Source: an uncultured Eubacteriales bacterium (GTDB lineage: Bacteria > Bacillota > Clostridia > Lachnospirales > Lachnospiraceae). From it: a DNA stretch of 7,375 bases. Made by a program: the position numbers and the translations under genes. This document shows positions 1-4,971 of this stretch, one piece after another. The notes beneath the pieces were generated by a model. It was not told the origin of the DNA, did not search any database, and saw only the letters and a list, made by a program, of their open reading frames with translations. The stretch spans positions 1 through 7,375 of the forward strand of contig OMSZ01000326.1 in the NCBI GenBank assembly GCA_900313855.1, written 5' to 3'. Position 1 is the first letter of the stretch; the number at the start of each line of letters is the position of its first letter.

Positions 1-373
1 ACGGTGTTGTAATTGTCATCTGAGTAGAGGCATGAATCGGCAGATTGGGAAAATGAGTATGTATAAAGCACATAACCCCAAAATCCTGAACGATAACCGC
101 ATCAAGACCCGCTTTATAATACGGAAGAAGATAATCATATAATTCTTCAATTTCCTCATTACGAAATAAGGTGTTAACGGTAAGATACACCTTAACACCA
201 TGTAAATGAGAGAACTCAATCCCTTCCAATAATTCATTTTCATCAAAATTACCTGCATAGGCACGCGCACCAAAGCGCGAACCTCCAAGGTATACCGCAT
301 CCGCTCCTGCATTTACCGCCGCATGAAGCGCCTGCATAGAACCTGCAGGTGCCAATATTTCAGGTTTCTTCAT
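1..373 (-). CDS. Peptidase U32 family protein, N-terminal part (runs off the left edge)
   Basis: The first 124 codons are visible; the gene continues beyond the window. The protein starts KPEILAPAGS, followed by GADAVYLGG, ARAYAGNF, TVNTLF, a VIVQDFGV strand and HASTQM. These are the N-terminal barrel motifs of the U32 family. Known members include RlhA, needed for hydroxylation of a 23S rRNA cytidine, and TrhP (YrrN/YrrO in Bacillus), needed for 5-hydroxyuridine in tRNA; others were described as collagenase-like peptidases. The cysteine-containing U32 signature lies further downstream and cannot be checked, so I cannot tell the subfamily or whether a C-terminal DUF3656-type extension follows. 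The ATG is 10 bases after the zapA stop, with an AGGTG-like ribosome binding site inside the zapA end, so the gene is probably the last known member of the ruvAB-zapA transcription unit. The family is firm; the RNA-modification role is inferred. Confidence 0.93.
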   Translation of the reverse strand, partial: MKKPEILAPAGSMQALHAAVNAGADAVYLGGSRFGARAYAGNFDENELLEGIEFSHLHGVKVYLTVNTLFRNEEIEELYDYLLPYYKAGLDAVIVQDFGVMCFIHTHFPNLPIHASTQMTITTP

Positions 374-383
374 ATTATTAATT

Positions 384-791
384 CTACACCTCACGAGCCT
401 TTTCTGCCTCTAACTGTATTATCTTTCTTGAAAGAGCATTAACCTGTTCCTTATATTCCTCAACTAAACGCAAAGATGACTCATATTTGATCTGTGTCTC
501 AATAACCTCATGTCTGAGATCATAAATCTGTTTTTCCTTTTCATCATCTGCAGCCGCTAACTGTCCTGTCTGATTCTTAGCTTTAAAATAATCATCGGCA
601 ATATTGATAGCCAAAAGTATATTCTGATACTCCGGACTCATTCTTCTAAATCCATCGCTTGCCTTACATTCCGCAATCTTGGAATTCATGTAATTGGCAA
701 CCTCCTGAAGATATTCAGTATCCTCATATCCACTCAGATTATATATCCTTCCGTTAATAACTACAGCAATATCATTCTTCCCATCCATCAT
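384..791 (-). CDS. zapA: Cell division protein ZapA (FtsZ-ring accessory)
   Basis: ZapA binds FtsZ at mid-cell and bundles its filaments, stabilising the division ring. The 135-residue product has the family layout. A small globular N-terminus (about 5-70) contains a first strand IAVVINGRIYNL, then TEYLQEVANYMNSKI and a helix with NILLAINIADDYFK. A long charged, heptad-like helix (about 82-132) then forms the coiled-coil dimerisation stem. It is longer than the roughly 85-residue Bacillus ZapA and resembles the longer clostridial and proteobacterial forms. It lies 23 bases after ruvB and 10 bases before the U32 gene, so it is probably co-transcribed with both. The reading frame starts with two ATG codons; the second, at 788, sits at a better distance from the ribosome binding site. 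The family call is based on architecture and context, since ZapA sequences diverge strongly. Confidence 0.88.
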   Translation of the reverse strand: MMDGKNDIAVVINGRIYNLSGYEDTEYLQEVANYMNSKIAECKASDGFRRMSPEYQNILLAINIADDYFKAKNQTGQLAAADDEKEKQIYDLRHEVIETQIKYESSLRLVEEYKEQVNALSRKIIQLEAEKAREV

Positions 792-796
792 TGTTT

Positions 797-803
797 CCTC
801 CTT
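797..803 (-). promoter_or_regulatory. Strong ribosome binding site of zapA
   Basis: AAGGAGG on the minus strand, an exact Shine-Dalgarno core, inside the 23-base ruvB-zapA gap. It is 5 nt from the first ATG (791) and 8 nt from the second (788). The normal preference for 7-9 nt favours the second ATG, which would remove one methionine only. Confidence 0.85.
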
Positions 804-814
804 GTAAAATACTT

Positions 815-1816
815 TTAACTAATATGCTTATCTATACCAAAATGCTTATATGCCAGATCCGTTGCAGTTCTTCCCTTCGGTGTCCTTGCAAGAAGTCCAT
901 TCTTAATAAGATACGGTTCATAAACCTCTTCTATAGTTCCGGGATCCTCACCGATAGCCGCAGCTAATGTATCAAGTCCTACAGGCTTTCCGGAAAACTT
1001 CTCTATAATTGTTAGAATTATATTCCTATCAATCTGATCAAGTCCGAAGGAATCGACCTCTAATCTGTCTAAAGCTTTATTGGCAACCTCCTTATCGATC
1101 ACTCCACCATAGGAAACCTCAGCAAAATCACGCACACGCTTCAAAAGTCTGTTAGCCAGACGCGGTGTTCCTCTTGAACGTCTTGCTATCTCTAACGCCC
1201 CATCCTTATCGATCGGAATATTAAGAACTTCTGCTGATCTTGTTACTATCTTTGCAAGCTCTTCCTTAGAATAGAATTCCAACCTGTTAACCACACCAAA
1301 TCTGTCACGAAGCGGTGCCGTAAGCATTCCTGCTCTTGTGGTCGCACCCACCAGGGTAAAATGCGGAAGCTCAAGCCTTATGCTTCTTGCCGCCTGCCCC
1401 TTACCTATCATTATATCTATCGCAAAATCCTCCATTGCAGGATACAAAACCTCCTCAACCTGACGGTTAAGTCTGTGAATCTCATCAATGAAAAGAACGT
1501 CATGCTCATTGAGATTATTAAGAATTGCCGCAAGCTCTCCCGGTTTCTCTATGGCGGGACCTGAAGTTATCTTAAGATTACTCTCCATCTCATTGGCTAT
1601 GATCGAAGCCATGGTTGTCTTGCCAAGTCCCGGCGGTCCATAGAGCAATACATGATCTAATGATTCTCCTCGTTTCTTAGCAGCCTCAATAAAAACCTTA
1701 AGATTCTTCTTGGCTTTTTCCTGTCCTATATAATCCTTTAGCATTGTCGGACGTAGATTGTTCTCAATCTTCACATCCTCCGGTAATATCTGCGTACTGA
1801 TAATTCTGTCTTCCAT
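815..1816 (-). CDS. ruvB: Holliday junction branch migration helicase RuvB
   Basis: RuvB is the AAA+ hexameric motor that, loaded by RuvA, pulls DNA through Holliday junctions during recombinational repair. The 333-residue length is normal for the family. Visible in order: N-terminal [12 protein letters not shown] (21-32), Walker A GPPGLGKT (60-67), Walker B LFIDEIH (108-114), sensor 1 GATTRAG (157-163), arginine-finger region LRDRFG with R170, sensor 2 RGTPRLAN with R219, and the C-terminal winged-helix DNA-binding domain ending in RTPKGR (311-316). All catalytic residues are present. The ATG is preceded by AAGGA with a 6-nt spacer. It lies 55 bases after ruvA, the usual ruvAB order, and no ruvC is seen next to it; many Gram-positives use RecU as the resolvase instead. 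Confidence 0.98.
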   Translation of the reverse strand: MEDRIISTQILPEDVKIENNLRPTMLKDYIGQEKAKKNLKVFIEAAKKRGESLDHVLLYGPPGLGKTTMASIIANEMESNLKITSGPAIEKPGELAAILNNLNEHDVLFIDEIHRLNRQVEEVLYPAMEDFAIDIMIGKGQAARSIRLELPHFTLVGATTRAGMLTAPLRDRFGVVNRLEFYSKEELAKIVTRSAEVLNIPIDKDGALEIARRSRGTPRLANRLLKRVRDFAEVSYGGVIDKEVANKALDRLEVDSFGLDQIDRNIILTIIEKFSGKPVGLDTLAAAIGEDPGTIEEVYEPYLIKNGLLARTPKGRTATDLAYKHFGIDKHIS

Positions 1817-1871
1817 AATTATTCCTTATCTTATTAAAAATGCAATTAAAACATTGATATAATCTGTATGA

Positions 1872-2489
1872 TCAAAATATCTTTTTAAGAGCAGCCTTAA
1901 GAAGCTTGTCCGAATCCATATCCTCCGCGCCCTGAACCTGTTTGATCGCTTTCATCGCTTCAAATTCCGAATATCCAAGGCTTACGAGCGCCAGCACTGT
2001 ATCTGAAACATTACTGCTCTTAGAAGAGGTTTCCGAATTAATACCGATATCATTCCCCATACCGTCATCTAAATTAAGATAATCATCAAATTTCAGTTTG
2101 TCCTTAAGCTCCATAATAAGTCTGTTTGCAACCTTTGCTCCTACTCCGTTAGCCTTTGAAACAGCTTTGGTATCTCCCATCATAACTGCCATAGAAAGAT
2201 CCTTAACCGATAAAGTAGAAAGAATTGATAATGCAACCTTCGGACCAATACCGTTAACCGATATAAGAAGCTTAAAGGTATCCATCTCATCTTTATTAGG
2301 GAAACCGTAGAGAGAAATCTCATCCTCTCTCACATACATATATGTAAATAGCTTAATATTCTGATGCATTGCTGTTATTTCTGACAAGGCTTTACCTGAA
2401 GTAAATATTCGATATCCAATACCGTTATTCTCTACCAAAATATAATCGTCAAATATTCCTTCCACAGTTCCCTTAACATATCCAATCAT
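1872..2489 (-). CDS. ruvA: Holliday junction DNA helicase subunit RuvA
   Basis: RuvA forms tetramers that hold the four-way junction open and dock two RuvB rings. The 205-residue product shows all three domains. The OB-fold domain is residues 1-63, starting MIGYVKGTVEGI and with YVREDEISLYGF near its end. The tandem helix-hairpin-helix domain has VNGIGPKVA (78-86) and ANGVGAKVANRL (113-124). A variable, Ser/Asn-rich linker (about 137-160) precedes the RuvB-binding domain III (about 160-205) with VLALVSLGYSEFEA. The ATG follows GGTGAGGT with a 7-nt spacer. It is the first gene of the leftward unit and has its own leader of roughly 100 nt if the candidate promoter at 2594-2602 is right. In many bacteria ruvAB belongs to the SOS regulon, but I found no convincing LexA box here. 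Confidence 0.97.
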   Translation of the reverse strand: MIGYVKGTVEGIFDDYILVENNGIGYRIFTSGKALSEITAMHQNIKLFTYMYVREDEISLYGFPNKDEMDTFKLLISVNGIGPKVALSILSTLSVKDLSMAVMMGDTKAVSKANGVGAKVANRLIMELKDKLKFDDYLNLDDGMGNDIGINSETSSKSSNVSDTVLALVSLGYSEFEAMKAIKQVQGAEDMDSDKLLKAALKKIF

Positions 2490-2534
2490 TACTATTACCT
2501 CACCAAAATATTAACAAAAAACAAACCTTAAAGC

Positions 2535-2570
2535 TTACTATTCCTAACTTAGTTTGAATGTGAATAGTAA
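2535..2570 (-). repeat. 9-bp perfect inverted repeat in the ruvA leader
   Basis: TTACTATTC at 2535-2543 and GAATAGTAA at 2562-2570, separated by 18 bases that hold a small inner palindrome (CTAA-C-TTAG at 2544-2552). It lies between the candidate ruvA promoter and the ruvA start, so it should be transcribed as a hairpin or serve as a protein site. It is AT-rich with no U tract, so it is not a normal intrinsic terminator. The same octamer TTACTATT recurs at 2489-2496 across the ruvA start. Confidence 0.6.
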
Positions 2571-2590
2571 CACCTAAAAACAAATTCGCA

Positions 2591-2624
2591 AATAGTATAT
2601 CATATTTATTCAAAATATGCTATT
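2591..2624. repeat. Interrupted inverted repeat between the divergent promoters, possible operator
   Basis: The inner arms CATATTT (2601-2607) and AAATATG (2613-2619) flank a 5-base centre. The outer arms are AATAG (2591-2595) and CTATT (2620-2624). It overlaps the candidate extended -10 of ruvA and the candidate -35 of the divergent exonuclease gene, so one bound regulator could affect both. The DNA is very AT-rich, and chance cannot be excluded. Confidence 0.35.
2594..2602 (-). promoter_or_regulatory. Candidate extended -10 promoter of the ruvA-ruvB-zapA-U32 unit
   Basis: On the minus strand this reads TGATATACT: a TATACT hexamer (five of six matches to TATAAT) with the TG of an extended -10. 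No good -35 lies 17 bases upstream, which is usual for extended -10 promoters. Transcription would start near 2587, giving a ruvA leader of about 97 nt. Confidence 0.45.
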
Positions 2625-2638
2625 ATATTTTTTATAAA
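2609..2638 (+). promoter_or_regulatory. Candidate promoter of the exonuclease gene
   Basis: TTCAAA at 2609-2614 as the -35 and TATAAA at 2633-2638 as the -10 (five of six matches), with an 18-base spacer. Transcription would begin near 2645, just before the GC-richer structured stretch that leads to the exonuclease start. It is a plausible housekeeping-sigma promoter in very AT-rich DNA, so other choices are possible. Confidence 0.4.
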
Positions 2639-2644
2639 ACACAT

Positions 2645-2789
2645 TATATTGTGGAAATCAGCTTATAGGAACTCCACTAACTGCCACGGACAGGAGCAAC
2701 AAAGTTGCGGCATGTGGCCTTGCACATGGTTCGCGGCTTGTGAATGTCGAGTTTATAACGGTTTCTTAGTATAAAAAGAGGAAAACAAT
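2645..2789 (+). ncRNA. Structured 5' leader of unknown class upstream of the exonuclease gene
   Basis: About 145 nt between the candidate start site and the ATG at 2790. The part at 2683-2740 is clearly GC-richer than the AT-rich DNA around it. Helices visible: GTGGA/TCCAC (2651-2655 with 2673-2677), GCAAC-AAA-GTTGC (2696-2708), GCCAC/GTGGC enclosing that hairpin (2683-2687 with 2714-2718), and CATGTG/CACATG (2711-2716 with 2723-2728). The last two share bases 2714-2716 and cannot form together. I could not match it to a riboswitch, 6S RNA, SRP RNA or T-box by recognisable consensus elements. No open reading frame of note is seen in it. It may be a cis-regulatory leader or part of a small RNA; this is inference. 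Confidence 0.4.
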
Positions 2790-3881
2790 ATGAGAATATA
2801 TGATTATGAATACAACGATATACAAGCCGGGTATTACGACAGATTCTTCATTGACAATGATCTTTCGCATTACCTGTACTTTGACATAGAAACCACCGGT
2901 CTTTCTGCCAGAAATTCCACGCTTTATCTGATAGGCGCTCTGTGGTTTGATAATGATACAATACACATCCGGCAATGGTTTAATGAGGACGGATATTCAG
3001 AAAAGGAATTAATAACAGCCTTTGATGAATTCTGTATAAGCTTCTCGCATCTGATACATTTTAACGGAACAACCTTTGATATTCCTTATATTCACGAAAA
3101 AGCCGCAAAGCATTCAATATCTACCCAAAACCTTGACTCATTGATCGGGATTGACGTTTTCAAGGATATAAGAGCTTACAAAAAATACCTTATGCTTGAT
3201 AATATGAAGCTTGTTACTATTGAAAGATTTCTTAATGTTGAGCGTAAGGATAACATGACCGGAGGAGATCTTATAAACGTATATCAGCGCTATGTCGCAA
3301 GACCGGATGATGAGAAGGAACATTTACTTCTTTTGCATAATCATGATGATATTCTAGGCTTACCAAAGGTATGCAATATATTAAGCTTTCGAGCTTTACT
3401 TGAAAAGCCTGATATCAGAATTAATAACATCTTTCATGATACCAATGAGAAAAAGCTTGTTATAGAGTTTGAATTACTTGATAAATGCCGCCTGCCTAAA
3501 AGACTTTCTTACACAGACAAAAATGGAATTTATATAAATGCCTGCAGCAATGCCGGAACAGTTATAATACCTGTAAAATCAGGAGTTATGAAGCATTTCT
3601 TTAAAGATTACAGGAATTATTATTATCTTCCACTTGAAGATATGGCTGTTCATAAAAGTGTTTCCAATTACGTTGATTCAGATAACCGGATTAAAGCTAA
3701 AAAAGAAAACTGCTATGTCAAAAAAGAGGATAACTTTATAATATGTCCGGATAAATCTTATTCAGAAGCCTTTTGCGAAGATCACAACAGCCGCATCATT
3801 TATAGAACTATTGATTCTCTTATTAATGATAATGAAGAAAACCGGATAGAGTATACTAAAGCAATTATCAAACAAATGTAA
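2790..3881 (+). CDS. YprB-like RNase H-fold (DEDD) exonuclease
   Basis: The N-terminal 200 residues match the predicted RNase H-like exonuclease family typified by Bacillus YprB. Motif I is YLYFDIETTGL with D32 and E34. Motif II is HFNGTTFDIPYI with N92 and D97. Motif III is HNHDDILGL (183-191) with the HN..D pattern and D187. The four acidic metal-ligand positions are therefore present, which suggests an active two-metal 3'-5' nuclease acting on DNA or RNA in the cytoplasm; the substrate is unknown. Residues about 211-363 have alternating strand-like segments, and I recognise no domain there, in particular no obvious TPR repeats. The ATG follows AGAGGA with a 7-nt spacer. It is the only plus-strand gene here, is transcribed alone from its own leader, and ends directly at a terminator. 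The superfamily is firm, the exact role is not. Confidence 0.85.
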   Translation: MRIYDYEYNDIQAGYYDRFFIDNDLSHYLYFDIETTGLSARNSTLYLIGALWFDNDTIHIRQWFNEDGYSEKELITAFDEFCISFSHLIHFNGTTFDIPYIHEKAAKHSISTQNLDSLIGIDVFKDIRAYKKYLMLDNMKLVTIERFLNVERKDNMTGGDLINVYQRYVARPDDEKEHLLLLHNHDDILGLPKVCNILSFRALLEKPDIRINNIFHDTNEKKLVIEFELLDKCRLPKRLSYTDKNGIYINACSNAGTVIIPVKSGVMKHFFKDYRNYYYLPLEDMAVHKSVSNYVDSDNRIKAKKENCYVKKEDNFIICPDKSYSEAFCEDHNSRIIYRTIDSLINDNEENRIEYTKAIIKQM

Positions 3882-3882
3882 A

Positions 3883-3940
3883 GGCAGTCATAAGATTGTA
3901 GTAAATAACAATCTCAGACTGCCCGATTTCATTTTCATTT
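3883..3940 (+). terminator. Intrinsic terminator of the exonuclease gene, possibly bidirectional
   Basis: It begins two bases after the stop codon. The lower stem is GGCAGTC/GACTGCC (3883-3889 with 3917-3923). After a small internal loop the upper stem is AGATTGT/ACAATCT (3893-3899 with 3908-3914) around an 8-base loop. A T-rich stretch follows at 3927-3940. On the minus strand the hairpin is followed by TTTACATTTGTTTG, so it may also stop leftward transcription from cheR. Confidence 0.85.
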
Positions 3941-3942
3941 AT

Positions 3943-4032
3943 AAGATATTATGATATCTTTCAATAGCTCAATTCTTAATGTGTCTTTTCAGTTAATACC
4001 CATCTGTTGATAACATAAATCTGTTGTTATCA
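3943..4032. repeat. Two AT-rich inverted repeats between the convergent genes
   Basis: AAGATAT-TATG-ATATCTT at 3943-3960, and TGATAACA/TGTTATCA (4008-4015 with 4025-4032, 9-base loop) just after the cheR stop on the minus strand. The octamer ATCTGTTG is also repeated directly at 4002-4009 and 4019-4026. Neither hairpin has a proper U tract for cheR, so they may serve in mRNA 3'-end stability or be incidental. Nothing else is seen between 3941 and 4036. Confidence 0.4.
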
Positions 4033-4036
4033 CATA

Positions 4037-4813
4037 TCAATTCTTAACGTAGAAGAACGAATCCATCGAACCAAAACCAATCTCTTTGGCGTGAACGATC
4101 TGTTCAGTATTACCTATAAACAGAATACCTTCTTTAACCAGTGTATTATGGAAATTAGTATACACATTATCCTTAGCCTCATCAGTAAAGTATATTACAA
4201 CATTACGACATACTATCATGTGCATATTCATAGGATATCTGTCCTTTAAAAGATTATGCTTTTTAAACTCAACGCATTTTTTGATATCATCGTTGATAGC
4301 ATAACTATTGCCATCTTTGGTAAAATGCTTAGAAAGAAGATCCTTTGGCAATCCCGCAACACTCTTGGCAGAATATACACCTTCCTTGGCAAATGCGATA
4401 ACATCCTCATCGATATCTGTTGCTAATATCTTAATTTGATTAAGAGGATAATATTTAGAAAGAATCATTGCAATAGTATACGGTTCATCTCCGGTTGAAC
4501 ATGCCGCACTCCATATATTAAGCCTTCTTCCGAAATTCTTCTCGAGATAAGGGATCATTTTCTTCTCAAACAGCTCCCATTGAGCAGGATTTCTGTAAAA
4601 CTCAGATACATTAATTGTAAGATAGCTGATAAATGAGCGAAGCAGCTCATTATCTGTTCTCATAGCCTTATAAAAGCTCTCAAAATCCTTATGTCCTTTT
4701 CTTGCAATGAGTGATTCTATTCTTCGTTTCATCTGTCTTTCTTTGTATAACGAAAGATTAATATCTGTAAGCTTATACACATCATGTTTGAAATTCTCGT
4801 AATCGTATGCCAT
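4037..4813 (-). CDS. cheR: Chemotaxis receptor glutamate methyltransferase CheR
   Basis: CheR transfers methyl groups from S-adenosylmethionine to glutamates of methyl-accepting chemotaxis proteins, resetting receptor sensitivity. The 258-residue product has a helical N-terminal domain (about 1-70) with KERQMKRRI and TINVSEFYRN, close to the family's T-x-N-x-(S/T)-x-F-(F/Y)-R. The methyltransferase domain has the SAM-binding IWSAACSTGDEPYT (100-113), TDID (132-135), HNLL (186-189) and CRNVVIYF (202-209). It ends with LFIGNTEQI and FFYVKN, without TPR or response-regulator extensions. An AAGGA site lies 9 nt before the ATG. No other chemotaxis gene is in the window: upstream is ispH-rpsA, 158 bases away with a hairpin between, and downstream is the convergent exonuclease gene. 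The family is clear. It implies receptor-based signalling and probably motility, though a specialised receptor partner is possible. Confidence 0.95.
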   Translation of the reverse strand: MAYDYENFKHDVYKLTDINLSLYKERQMKRRIESLIARKGHKDFESFYKAMRTDNELLRSFISYLTINVSEFYRNPAQWELFEKKMIPYLEKNFGRRLNIWSAACSTGDEPYTIAMILSKYYPLNQIKILATDIDEDVIAFAKEGVYSAKSVAGLPKDLLSKHFTKDGNSYAINDDIKKCVEFKKHNLLKDRYPMNMHMIVCRNVVIYFTDEAKDNVYTNFHNTLVKEGILFIGNTEQIVHAKEIGFGSMDSFFYVKN

Positions 4814-4852
4814 TATATGTATTCCTTTCTACAATTAAAGATATTATTGATG

Positions 4853-4881
4853 CTAATAGCCAAACTAAACAACAAATACAA
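4853..4881 (-). promoter_or_regulatory. Weak candidate promoter of cheR
   Basis: On the minus strand TTGTAT (4881-4876), a 17-base spacer and TATTAG (4858-4853), about 40 bases before the cheR ATG. Matches to the housekeeping consensus are three and four of six. I saw no sigma-D (flagellar) type promoter. cheR may otherwise depend on read-through from ispH-rpsA. Confidence 0.25.
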
Positions 4882-4913
4882 TTTCATATTCTGATACTAT
4901 TTCCATTTCATAA

Positions 4914-4942
4914 ATGCCCCATCTTATAAAAAGACGGGGCAT
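4914..4942 (-). terminator. Terminator-like hairpin after ispH-rpsA
   Basis: ATGCCCC (4914-4920) pairs with GGGGCAT (4936-4942) and TCTT (4922-4925) with AAGA. In the minus-strand RNA the position between them is a G-U pair, giving a continuous 12-bp stem with a short AU loop; in plus-strand RNA it would be a C-A mismatch. This points to function for the leftward transcript. It lies 30 bases after the fusion-gene stop. The tail UUUAUGAAAU is poor in U, so termination may be partial. Confidence 0.65.
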
Positions 4943-4971
4943 AGATAAATATTCATTGAAAAAATAATATA

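Noticed and set aside
2574..2589. LexA-like (SOS) box in the ruvA leader, minus-strand CGAATTTGTTTTT.
   Set aside because: Only the CGAA half resembles the Gram-positive consensus CGAAC-N4-GTTCG; the second half-site is missing.
2723..2745. A GGTTCG motif resembling a tRNA T-loop.
   Set aside because: No matching acceptor stem, anticodon arm or D-arm can be built around it.
2645..2789. The exonuclease leader as a known riboswitch, T-box, 6S RNA, SRP RNA or TwoAYGGAY RNA.
   Set aside because: The conserved core elements I know for these classes are absent. There is one ACGGAC but no second copy and no good stem around it, so TwoAYGGAY is not supported.
2766..2975. 69-codon minus-strand open frame opposite the start of the exonuclease gene.
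   Set aside because: It is antisense to a well-supported gene and its leader, has no recognisable domain, and no ribosome binding site was identified.
4814..4910. Sigma-D (flagellar) promoter for cheR.
   Set aside because: No TAAA plus GCCGATAT-like pair at proper spacing was found on the minus strand.
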